Notes under the pieces: model-generated
Told to the model about the DNA's origin: nothing
The model's input: only the letters and a program-made list of their open reading frames with translations
Databases searched by the model: none
Shown here: one piece after another, positions 11,226 to 21,889 of the stretch
How the letters are laid out: each line of letters starts with the position of its first letter
How positions within the stretch are numbered: the first letter of the stretch is position 1
DNA from: Yamagishiella unicocca
Lineage: Eukaryota; Chlorophyta; Chlorophyceae; Chlamydomonadales; Volvocaceae
Direction: 5' to 3'
Length of the DNA stretch: 64,000 nucleotides
Assembly: GCA_003116995.1 (NCBI GenBank)
Contig: BDSL01000051.1
Coordinates: 617,912-681,911, forward strand
Made by a program: the position numbers and the translations under genes

Positions 11226-14200
11226 GTGGTCATGTCCGACCCGCACCTGCTTCGCGGCTCCGAAACCAGCATCGAAGCGGCGACCTCCAGCAAGCAGCCC
11301 CTCCTCCTGAGAGATCCCGGCCCGGCGCAGGTGGTGCCCAGCCCCGGCCAGGTCAACTCGATCTCGCAAACCGCGCACAGCGTCTCGACTGCAGCCCAGT
11401 CCAGCAGCGTGCACCAGCCGCTCCTGCAGTCCACGCGCTCCTCCTCCGGCCTGGGAGGGCCGCTCGACGCGGCACAGCAGCAGCAGCAGCAGCACCCCCA
11501 TGCGCAGGATCAGGAACCGGGCATGATGCCGGTGTCATCCTGGCCGCTGGACTGGCAGCTGATGTACCGGGAAAAGGGCATGAGGGCGTTTGCCTGCCTG
11601 CCCGTGACGTCGACCAACGGCTCCGGAACCGTCATCGGCTGCCTCAGCCTTGCGTCCTCGGAGCCACTCGACTGGGGGCAGCAGTTCTGGGCGGCGTCGA
11701 CGCGCCTTATCACCGGCTGGGCCGCCGGCGCCATCACCACGACTCGCGCCACCGCGCGCGCGTCCTTCTACTCGCGTCTCTTCGGCGCCACCAACTTGGA
11801 CTGCCTCGCGCGCGCCTTCGCGTTCGACATGCCGATCTTCCTGGCCGACGGCGCCGCCGGACCCGGTACGGCACTGCCGGAGGTACGACTGGCGCTGGTG
11901 TCGTCCCGGCTCCAGCACGCCGTCGTGTATGCGGCGCCCCTGCTGCAGGTGTCCGGCAGGCTGGGACTGCCGCCGGTCCAGTACTATGGTATCGGCGGCG
12001 GTGGTGGTGGTGGTGGTGGTGGCGGCATCATCTGCGGGACGTCCGGGCCAAGCTGTTCCGGGGCGTCGATGGCTGGGTTGGTGCTGGGGTCTGGGAACAG
12101 CTCGGGGTCGGATCGGGGCTTGGTCATCGGCGGCGGCGGCATGGCGGCGGCTGGGTCTGGCCCCGGTGGCAGCGGCGCGACTGGGACCGGGTACGAGACC
12201 ATGGAGTGCATGGTGCTGGGTACGACGTTGGACTTTGACGAGCAGATGAGCTGCTGCAGCAGCGGCAACAGCGCCAACGTCAATGGTGCGAACGGCAACC
12301 GTCGGTGCAACCAGCCCGGGGGGTCGGACGGCAGCAGGCAGACGTCGGCGATGAGCGGGCATGAGCGGGGGCCGAACGGCTCAGCGGCGCCGCATGAGAC
12401 GCCTGCAGTGGACTGTGTCAAGATCAGCACGGACAGCACCCTCCTGATGAGCGTGCTGGAGGTGGGGCGGGTGGGGCCTCCAGGGATGGCGGCTAGCGGG
12501 TGTGTACGGGTGGTGAGCCAACCAGCGAGCCGATACCAACAACGGCGATGAGGGCTTACTGGCGAGTGGGTGGCGGAGCAGCTTGGGGGGAAGACGGGGC
12601 AGGCGGACAGGGAGTGGAGGTCGGGAGGGCGTGCACGGCGTGTGTGTATGTCATCTGTCTGGCAACGTTGGGGGGCTGGGGTCGCAGGGGTGCTTGTCTC
12701 CGGTGCCCTCGCAAGCCAAACCGGCGGGTAGACGGCGCAGATCCTCCCTACTACCCCGTCGCCCCGCCTTTCGGCCCCTCCTCCTCCTCCCCTCCTCCTC
12801 CCCCTCCTCCTCCTCCTCCTCCCCCTCCTCCTCCCCCTCCTCCTCCTCCTCCTCCGTCACTATGCGCGCCTCCTCCCTCCCTTATCGTCCTCCGGGCCCT
12901 GCCTGGGTCCTTGTCTTGGCGCCTCCCGCGCCCGCAGCGCGCCGCAGCACTGTCCGGTACGACAGTATTCCTCCCTTCTTGCCCCCGTCCCTCCCCGTCG
13001 CCCCCTTCCCCCTCACGTCACCGTCGTCGCCTTGCCGCCCCGTCTCCCTCCCGCGGACGCAACATCCTCTCCCGTATACTTTTACCTCCCGCCGCATCAA
13101 ACACCCTTTTCGCGCTACTCTCCCGTTCGCTGCCCCAGGCCGGTGATATTATGATCATCAAGGACGCGTTGCAGTACTTCGGCGGCGGCCGGATGATCGC
13201 TCGCGACCTGGCGCTCAACAACACACGCCCTGCCACAGCCGGCACGTTGGTGATTCTGCCGCTGGTGCACCGCTGCCGCTCGCTGGGCTGCGTCTATGTG
13301 TTCGCAAGGTGGCCCCTGGGGTGGGGGTGGGGATGGTTGGGCCTGCGATGGGGGTGGTGGCCCCTGGGGTGGGGATGGGGATGGTGGGGCCTGGGGTGGG
13401 GGTGGTGCGGGTTTGGTGATTGACCCCGCCTCCCAGCCTGCAGTCCCCGGCACGCTGCCAGGTCCCCTCAAGCCTCACGTAGCTCCACACAACATCCCCC
13501 CGTCCTGCCTCCTCCTCGCCGGGCCTCTGCCCCTCCATCATCCACCCCCGTCTCCGCTCCTGTTTGCCCGTCCCGCCTCTCTCGCCCTGCACGAACCCCC
13601 ACCCCCCCACACCCCGCACCCCGACGCACCCCGTCCTCCAACATGCATCTCGAAACGTCTATCCTACCTAAACTGTTTTCCTTCGTACACGGGTTTTCCT
13701 CGCAACCCCGACGCAACACAGGAACGAGTTCAACCTGACCTTCAGCCGCGCCGCCTGGGGCGACCTGGCCGGGATGCTGTCTCGTGCCGTGTTCGCTCAG
13801 CTGGTGGGCAAGCTGCGGCACGAGTGGTACGCGGTGCTGTCCGAGGACCCGGAGCCGCAGCCGACGCAGTTCCGCAGCGTCCGCACCTCCGCGGCAGGCA
13901 CCGGCATGGGCGGCCGCACCCGCGTGCGGCGCACCACCACCGGCACCAGCCTGTGCTCCAACGCCTCGTCGCTGCGGCCGTCCTTCGAGCTGCCTAGCCG
14001 CAGCATAGAGCAGCCCACGGGTGCGGCGGGCGGCGGGATGCATAGCAGGGAGTCGGCTGCTGCGGCGCTGGCTGCCGCCGCGGAGGTGCTCGAATACGCA
14101 GGTTTCATCCTTCCTGATGGCGATGAGGGGACTATCAGCCCGCAGCTGCGTCCAGAGGATAAGGGCGAGGCGGCGTTGTCGTCGCGTGGTATGTCTCCGG

Positions 14201-17200
14201 CGCGGCACAGGATTCCGCCCGAGCATGCGACGATGGCCGGCGCTGGTAGCGACGGTGCCGGCGGCAGCGGTGGCCGAGGCAGCGGAGGAGAGGGCGGGAT
14301 TAGCGGGGGCGAGGGCGGGCCCAGCGCAAGGGCTAGTGGAGGCGAGAGCGGGGAAGGCGGCGGAGGCGAGGGCGAGGATGCTGCCAGCAAATGCGAGGAC
14401 GCGGCCAGCCGCGGCATGGGTAGTGGAGGCGCGTTACTTGCTGTGGAGGCTGCGAACCCCGTGCCACCCATTATGGACCGTCTCAGCCCCAGTCCCGGCA
14501 GCCTCAGCTTCAAGCTGCCTCCCAACCTGAGTCAGTTTGGGAGCGCGTTTGTGGGGGATCAAGGGGCGGGGCCGATGGGCGGGGCGGGGCCTTCAGCCAT
14601 CAGTGGCGAGCCATCAGGCCAAGAGGCAGCTGCGCCCGATGGGGTGGCCCTGCAGTTGACGGTGGAGTTGCCGACCGCCCAGGGGAAATCGGCCGTGGCC
14701 TCGGAAGAGGTGGTGGACGTGCGCGGTTGCGCGGCGGCGGCCGTGGCGTTGCTGGCCGGTGGTGACGCCCACTGCAACGGCGGACCTCCCTCTCGTGATG
14801 GCCGCACGGGCCCCAGACCCCTTGCGGCGCTGCAAGCGGGCCCCGACGGCCCCCCCGCTACGATGGCGCCCGCGGAGGCGCAGGTGTCGTCGGCGCAGGT
14901 GTCAGCGGCCCAGGTCACGGCGGCGGCAGGGGTGGATCCAGAGCGGGGCGACCAAGAGGGCGACGAGCCGGAGGAGATCAGCGGCAGCAGTCGGGAGCTG
15001 CAGGTGCGGGATGCAGGGGAGCCGAGCCAACCCGGGGGATGCAAGGAACTGATCCGCGATACGCGACATAAACAACACGAGATAAGATGTTGTTAGCGGG
15101 AGGGGGGAGGCGAGGCAGCGGGCTGTCGGCGACGGTGCCATGGCCAGCCGCGCCTAGGCCCAATACCCAGCACCCCTGCCCCGGCACGTGTGTCTGTCCC
15201 GATCACTAGGTGGGGCCTGAACCCCGCCGCCCCGGCTGCCCGCTCCGGAACCAACCGCAGGGGTGGCCCGAGCTAGTCGACATCCTGTACGACATGCACC
15301 GCACGCGCAACGTGTCCGTCTACCTTGCCGCGTATCGGAGTCAGGTGGTCGCCGTCAAGATGATGCGCTCACATATGTCCATGGACGGCCGGCCAGGTAA
15401 GGGGCGTAGAAACGCGTGTTTGGCTACGAGAAGGGGAAGCCGTGCTTGGCGCACATGCGAAAGGGAAGCCGAATACATGACAAAAACACCACCTGCAGCC
15501 ATCCCCACCCCCACTTTCACTCTCACCCCAACCCCAACCCGCCGCCCTCGGTTTGTCGGCCGTGGATTCGCGGATTCCCTTATCACCCCCACCCGCCGCC
15601 CGTCCACCTCGCGTCCGCAGGCCACCTTGACTCCGAGGCACTCACCATCGCATCGCAGCAGCAGCTCAGCAACGTGCGCCACCCCAACGTCCTCCGAGTG
15701 CTCATGGTCTACCCTCTCGTGTACGAGGTGGTGGCGGGTAAGACCCAGCGCCACGTGGCAGGGGGCTCCGGGGTGTACGGCGGCGCCCACCCCTCCCTGG
15801 CGCACGCCGGAGCGCCGTCCGGCTCCGCCGGTGCGCCCCACCAGCAGCAGCAACAGCACGCCCTGGGCCTGGGTCCGCTCAACATGCAAGCCCATGCTAT
15901 GGGCGACCTGATCGCCGGCGCCGGCGCAGCGGACATCTCCGGCGGTGGCGTGTACCTTACGGCGGTGCTGCCGCGGAGGGAGAAGTTCAAGCGGGGCCTG
16001 GCGCTGATGCTGGAGCTGTTTCCGTCGCTCAGTCTGCGGGAGGCCATTCAGAAGCGAATGCTGCTGCCGCAGGCGGAGTCCGCCGGGGCGCACGGCGACA
16101 ACCTGGCCGCCTCGCCGTACAGCCACGTCAACAGCCAGACCGCCTCGGTCAGCGATGCGGGCTTTCCGCCCACCCCGGCGGCGGCGGGCGCTGTGCAGGT
16201 GGCGTCCGGCGGCAGCGGTCTCGGAGCGCCGCAACACCACCAGCACGGCTACCCGCACCAGCCGCTCTCGTACCTGCCGACGCTACCGGAGGTGCTCGGT
16301 AACGACGCAAACATGGCCTTCGGCGTCCTCAACATGGATTCCTCGCCAGGTCTAGCCACGGGTGCGTCCAACAGCGGCGGGGCGAACATCGGCGGCTTCT
16401 GCTCCGGCCCGGCGGGCGGCATCGGCGGCACGGCGCCGGCTGTGCCGCTGCTGCTGTCCATTCTGTCCCAGATCGCCTCGGGCATGACGGCGCTGCACTC
16501 AGCCGGCCTGGCGCACGGGGAGCTGAGGCCGGAGAATGTGCTGCTGGCGTTGCCGCCGGGCGGGTACAGCAGCGCGGCCGCGGGACCGCACGACCGGCCA
16601 GGCAACGATGCCACGCCACGGGTGTCTCCGACACCGCCGCGCAGCTTCAACGGTGCGTCGCCGGGTGGAGCTTCACACAACCCGCCTGGCTTAGGCTCTG
16701 GCGCAGGCGGTAACAGCGGCCGCGGCGGCCGCAGCGGTGGCAGCTGGGTGTCGTACTCGAGCGGCGGTGGCGGCGGCGGCGCTGGCGGAAGCGTCCCGAT
16801 GGGTGATATGGACCGGCTGTCCAAGCCGGAACGGCCACAGCCCGGGCGGCCGATTACGAGCGAAGTGATCGTCAAGATCAAGGACGCGGGTGCGTGAGGA
16901 GGTGGATGGAGACTTGGAGAGAGGGAGAGAGAGAGAGAGCGCGCTCGGCGGCCAGAGCTCGGGAGGGGCCCGGGTGCGCTTGTTCCTTATGACACAGGGG
17001 GCCGGCGGCAGCTGATCCCCCGCCCTGCCTCCTCTACCCCGGACCCCTCAACCTCCCAAATGTGAACCTGTCATGCAGCTGCCGTGTGCCCCACGCGCGA
17101 TTACGCCTAAGACCTTTTAAGCCCTCGCAAGCCTGCTCTGCACCCGCCGCCGCCGCGTACACCGCCTCCTGGGACCCCCACCTCCCGCCTCACCACCCGG

Positions 17201-18081
17201 GCGGGGGCGGCCGCCCGCCCCTCTTCCTCTCGTTTTCCTGTGTCGTACCCAGCGGTTTACTCGTACGCCCCTCCATCCGGGCGTCGGCCGCAGGTATGAC
17301 GGTGGTGGGCTTTGCCAAGGGCTCCCAGACGGTTCGCAAGCTGCTGCAGCGCAACCGCAGCGCAGTGCTGCCCTACCTGCCACCCGAGGTGCACCGGGGG
17401 GACCGCTTCGGCCGCAGCGCCGACGTCTACATGTTCGGCATCCTGATGTAGGTCGGGGCTTCCGAGGGCAGCTTCCGGCGGTTCGTTATGTGTACAGACG
17501 TTTTCTCCGCATGGTGCGGTAGCGCGTTGCGTGTAAGGTTGCTTGCCTGCGTTCCGCGTGAAACTCTGGCCGACAGCCGTCTTGGAGTTTACTACATATC
17601 GGTAGGTCTTACCAGTTGACATTTTGAACCTGTTGTAGCAGAAGCCAAAGTTGTTCTTCCTGATGAGGCTTCTGGCGCTGTAGTCGTGTTTTCCTTTCCC
17701 GTCGCGCAGCGGTGATGGAGATGGCGCTGTCACATCCTCGAATCCAATGCCCCCCCCCGCTTCATCACCATTCTGCACGCTCGTAGGTGGGAGCTATACA
17801 CGGGAAGCGTCGCCTTCTCTAACCTGGCGGGGACACCCGTCAAGCTGCTGCAGACAATCATCGCCGATGGGGTGCGGCCACCTTGGCCGGAGGGCACTCC
17901 GGTCTGGTACCAATCCCTGGCCAGCCGCTGCTGGGCCGGCAACCCGAAGCAACGTCCGTCGTTCCGCCGCATCGCAGACAAGCTGGCGGAGGCAACCTCT
18001 GCAACGGCGGCGGCCAGCGCCGCCGTAGCGGCGGGCTGGGCCGGCGCCAGCACCCTACAGGGCGTCGCTGAGGGACGGTGA
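11226..18081 (+). CDS. Large TKL-like protein kinase, probable pseudokinase, with GAF-like N-terminal region
   Basis: Seven plus-strand exons fit splice consensus and phase: 11226-12461, 13139-13308, 13722-15003, 15261-15396, 15621-16889, 17294-17447 and 17787-18081 (1513 residues; more lies upstream). The N-terminal part has a GAF-like segment (MRAFACLPVTS...VIGCLSLASSEPLDW) and long Gly/Ser/Gln-rich linkers. The kinase domain begins on the exon at 15261 (VDILYDMHRTRNVSVYLAAY, then VAVKMM with the beta-3 lysine) and continues QQQLSNVRHPNVLRVLMVY. The catalytic loop reads HGELRPEN instead of HRDLKPEN, DFG reads DAG (across the 16889/17294 junction), and APE reads PPE. The C-lobe is normal: GRSADVYMFGILMWELYTG and AGNPKQRPSFRRIADKL. 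The Gly-rich loop is also degenerate. Lineage-specific insertions enlarge the domain. I infer a pseudokinase or weak kinase, perhaps a signalling scaffold. TGTAA at 19097-19101 could end a long 3' UTR. Confidence 0.8.
11999..12030 (+). repeat. GGT-rich repeat encoding poly-Gly
   Basis: A run of GGT/GGC triplets inside the kinase exon encodes a glycine stretch just after the residues YYGIGG. It is a typical low-complexity linker. Confidence 0.8.
12776..12857 (+). repeat. CCT/CTC microsatellite in kinase intron
   Basis: About 80 bp of nearly pure CCT/CCC triplets lie in the intron between 12461 and 13139 of the TKL-like kinase. They make an extended polypyrimidine tract well upstream of the acceptor. 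Confidence 0.9.
13309..13422 (+). repeat. G-rich minisatellite at an intron 5' end
   Basis: Starting at the donor after 13308, imperfect units of TGGCCCCTGGGGTGGGGGTGG type repeat for about 110 bp, with many runs of four or five G. The strand asymmetry makes G-quadruplex formation in the pre-mRNA plausible. Confidence 0.8.
13641..13715 (+). repeat. Dispersed intronic repeat B, copy 1
   Basis: This segment has the order CATGCATCTCGAAACGTCT, then a T-rich stretch, then ACACGGGTTTTCCTCGCAACC, ending at the splice acceptor before 13722. Related copies lie at 44057-44130 (+) and 59050-59125 (-), each inside an intron of an unrelated gene. Confidence 0.65.
15549..15576 (+). repeat. Dispersed repeat A, copy 1 (kinase intron)
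   Basis: This 28-bp stretch, beginning CGGTTTGTCGGCC, is identical to 41233-41260 in a VPS25 intron. Similarity continues into a TTATCA motif. It lies about 45 bp upstream of the acceptor at 15620. Confidence 0.85.
16917..16942 (+). repeat. GA microsatellite in kinase intron
   Basis: A short (GA)n-type tract with a GGG interruption lies just downstream of the donor at 16890, in the intron that splits the DAG motif. Confidence 0.8.
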
Positions 18082-20235
18082 CCGGCCGTCGGAAAGGGAC
18101 GCGGGCGGGAGAGCGGTGGGTCGGAGGTTGGGTGCGCTGGCGCTCGCCGGGGACGGACTTCGGCGGCAGGGTGCTCCTGTGGGCTATCAGCGTTGGTGGT
18201 TGATTTTGCAAGGTGGCTGTTGCGAGGGGGCCTAGAGCAAGCGGAGCGCGGAAGCGAGAGCGCGCCGGGTGCAAGGGCGCGGCCGCGAGGGGTATTTCGG
18301 AGGGAAGTTGTTTACTAGTGCGCGTCGTACGTCGTACGGGCGCTGCAGGACAGGGACGACCTCGTTGGGGACTTCCGCATGGAGTCCCTTCCCGCTCCCG
18401 GCCTGGCCCCCCTGGTCGCGATGCAGGTCAGGTTACGACAGCCGATTGCGCCACCTGCGCCAGGGGCATAATATGTGGGGTAGCGGCCGCCGGAACAGGC
18501 AAGGTGTTGCTGAACGCCACGTTCGTTTTGCGGCAAGCGACCGGCTCGGGACCTGGGTGGAGGCCTGGGTGGAGGGTGGGTGCATGATGGGTGCATTAGC
18601 GGACGTGCTTGCATGGCATGACCGCACAGGCGGCGTTGAGTAGATGAGGTGCGGTTTTTGGTGTATTAGGAGTGCGATATGGAGATGACGATTAAGCTGA
18701 AGCCCTGCACCCTGAAGCTTCTTTTCGCTGCGCCAAAAAACGAGGGGGACAATATACCGACCCGGCCCCTTGCTGGACTTTAGGTGAAGGGACGGAAGAC
18801 AATGTTAGGACCATCCGTGCGGTGCGTTGAGCTGTCAGCAGTCTTCCAGGGCTGCACGAGTCAGGGTCGTGGCTGAAGGAACATACCGGCGCGCATCTGG
18901 GGGTGGGGGGCGGGTGATGGCTCCGAGGGGACTCCCCTGGCTGGATGGGTTCGATCGGCCGCCGGCGCGCTGTGTCGGTCCGCGTGTGTGTTTCGTTGCC
19001 CACGCTGCAGCGCGTGAGGCACCGTGGTCGATCGGTCGTGCACACGTGCGTGAGGTGACGTGGCTCAGCGGCACGCGCCACCTCGTGGGGTGTGAGTGTA
19101 AGTATCAAAGGGTGTGTAGGTTGGGGACGAGTTGGATAGCGATTACATCGGTCACTTTTGGAGGTTCACGCCCCAACAATGGACAGGCTGAAGGCGGCCG
19201 TGTTGTCGCCTCGTTCTTTCCGATTTGCCGTACCTGCGAGAGGTTCCTAACGGCTTGGTTTGTGATTAGATAATTTTGTTTTCTGTGCATATGGGGGGCA
19301 AAGCTAGGCCTTGGGCATCTGCGCATATACCTGCCAAACGGGCTCTCCTGCCTGCGAACGTGCGAGGCAGCAAATGCCGGACAGTGGGGCTGGTAATGTG
19401 TGTGCCCGCTGAAGGAATGTCATACTGTCGCGTCTTTGCAACGAAACTTTGTGGAATACGTTACCCGTGCTACGGCTTTCTGAGGACAGCGTACAGCTTA
19501 AGGCGCGCGGCAGCAGCCCTTGTTAGGAGCTGGTTGTTTGATGTCATGATGGTAGTACGTGGTGACACGCAAATGCACGAAGGGCTGCCCGGCGCCCTGT
19601 TTGGATAACCTAGCTAGGATTTGCTAGTTGAGGTGTTATATGTCTGGCAGGGCTGGGTGAGGAACATGTAGCGGCTTTCCCTGAACGTACTCGCTCTGGG
19701 CGATCCGGAATGAAACGGGCTCCAGCGGGTTTCTTGTAATGCAGTCGGTGTAACAGGCCGTTTCCGGTGCGGTCCTTCAGCAACGGGATTATACACGGCT
19801 GAACGCAATATCAATAAGCCACATGACGTGGACATTACCGTTGCAATGATCAATGTGTTGACTGTGTGGGCGGCCGCGACGCGAAACCACATAGCGCCCA
19901 GAGACCGGAGGGGTACGCACCAGGCTACGCTTGCGAAAGACATGAGTGTCGTGAGTTTTCTGCGACGAACTGATAAGTGGTATGGGCCTGTAAGCAGATC
20001 ATAGGCTCGGAGGAATTCTTGTGAATCCCATGTCAAGTCAGCGCGCCTCCGTGACCGTGAGCGGTTAGTCCGTACGCAAAGGGCAATCATGTCGAACCCG
20101 GATGAATTCATTTCGGAAGCAATGCCATACGTACCTCTATACAATACTATCCTGCCCCCGTGAGTCTACATTTCCTTCGACGTGACTTCCGAATAGGCCT
20201 TACTTCCGAAGCACGCTTTGACGGTCACAGCTGCA
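18082..20235. other. Intergenic, kinase 3' flank and promoter of the small membrane protein gene
   Basis: No exon is confidently seen. TGTAA at 19097-19101 is a candidate poly(A) signal for the kinase. A minus-strand ORF at 19614-20144 (176 aa) contains two hydrophobic stretches (LMSFASVAWCVPL and TVNTLIIATVMSTSCGLLIL), but it has no recognised domain and weak codon bias. I treat it as unproven. Confidence 0.45.
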
Positions 20236-21889
20236 ATGGCCTTCCTTGCCAACATAAGTCTCAAGCCTTGCGTTTGTAACGCAATCCGCACGTCTGGTGC
20301 AAGGAATTCGCGGGTGAACGCTGTCTGTGTTCAATCTTCCGCGAGTGGGGCTATGCCACACAGCGGTGCTGGAGGAATGCTGCGGCCTGATCCGAACAGG
20401 AACATATGTGGCGTGTTCCAGCTCAGCGGATCGCCTGTCGGTCTTTCTCTGAACGATGTCAGGTACGAGGTCCAAGGCAATCCCCCCAGTGTGTGGGCTC
20501 TCTTTGTAGCTGCCAAGCCTGGTTGGCAAACAAGGAATGTAAGCGAGGGTACAATAAGTAAGGCTTGAATGAACTAGGAAAGGAGACTTCCGGTGTCACA
20601 CCCCTTGAAAGCTGACGTGGTCTTCTGTTCCGGAATAACTATTGGTCGCCGGGACGGGGGTTACGTCGGAGTCTATACATTTTTGTCATATTGCGTTGAT
20701 ATGTTATATTCGCGAGGTCAGGCGCTGTTTGCTGTAGGGTTGTTTTGGCATGGAAGTTCCGATTAGCTTTAAACAAGCGGGTTATTACAACACGAAACTT
20801 GCATAAATGCGTATGATAAGATTAGTTACAGGTTCTTAGAGCAGGCAGGGGAAGAGGTGTAACGACCCTCGCCGCGGCTCGTCTTCCCCCTTACAGGGAC
20901 GCCTACGAAGCCTGCAGCACAGCCCGCACAACCTCTGAGCGGCGTCAATGCTTTGAAGTGTACGGCCTGGACGCGGACAAGGTACTTGATGGTTATCTTA
21001 GTTTGCGCTTGCGACGTGCTTACGGTACTTGTATGAACCCCGAACCCGGTATGAACCCCGAATCCAACACCTATCTTCAAATCAATCGCGTTGCTGCAGT
21101 TCGCACCCGAGCGCGTCATTCCCGTTGGCGCGCATTGCGTCCACTTTATCCACAGTATTTCTTCATTGGGCCGTCTGCCGGCGCCAATGTAGGCTTCTGT
21201 CAACACCCGCACCTTGCCCATGACGCCACCCTGCCCCCCACTTCGTTGCGGCCCGCGTATCGAAAATCTTCAGGTGGACAGATACTACGAGCGTGTCTGC
21301 GAGATGGAGCGGCTCATCGATCAAGGTGGGCTAATGGATTGCCGTTCCAAGCAACGGGGGGGGCTATGGGACATAAAAACCGTGTATGCGACGGGACAGG
21401 ATAGTTGGCGCATGGTCGTCGGATACCGATTTTGTGGGCGCATGCTGGAGCAACTTGGGGGGGCTATGGATGAGGGGTTGAGAAGAAACCCTATGGATGA
21501 GGGAGTTAGGAAATAAGCCAGTGCTGTGGCTAGGCTGGAAAGCCAGTAGCGCGTGGATGACAGGCGGTGATGTCGGCTACACTACTTAAACGTCGGCAAC
21601 GCCTGGCTTGCGCGTGTGCAAATGTCGTCTCTGACTTCGGCTGGGCCAACACCTTCTATTGCGGGCTACCACGTCTTTAGGCAGTCACATGCGATGTCTT
21701 GCCGTTCTGCACTAGCTTCTGCCCCGCGGCATATTGCTCTGCGGGGGATTCGCTCCTTACAGCCCTCGGGCCGCTGCCCTGCTGCCAACGCTGATGCTGC
21801 CCGCAGGTGACTCCGTCGCTCAGAACATGGTCGCCTCCGGTGGGGCCATGATGCTTTATTTCATGGCTTACTGCATCCTCAAGGTATAG
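20236..21889 (+). CDS. Small, probably plastid-targeted membrane protein of unknown function
   Basis: Four short exons join in phase: 20236-20462, 20897-20981, 21274-21325 and 21807-21889, total 447 nt, 148 aa. The start MAFLANISLKPCVCNAIRTS is Ala/Ser/Arg-rich with few acidic residues, like an algal plastid transit peptide. The mature part has a charged, cysteine-containing segment (DAYEACSTARTTSERRQCFE, then YGLDADK|VDRYYERVCEMERLID across a junction) and a hydrophobic C-terminus (GGAMMLYFMAYCILKV) that could be a single membrane anchor. Acceptors are clean (TTACAG, TTCAG, CCCGCAG) and phases agree at all three junctions. I do not recognise the family; the CX14C and YYERV...MERL pattern is distinctive enough to search. 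The 3' UTR may run to TGTAA at 23066-23070 and would then include the hairpin at 22689-22736. Confidence 0.75.

Noticed and set aside
11150..12238. 362-aa plus-strand ORF overlapping the kinase exon
   Set aside because: Arg/Pro/His-rich out-of-frame shadow of the exon at 11226-12461.
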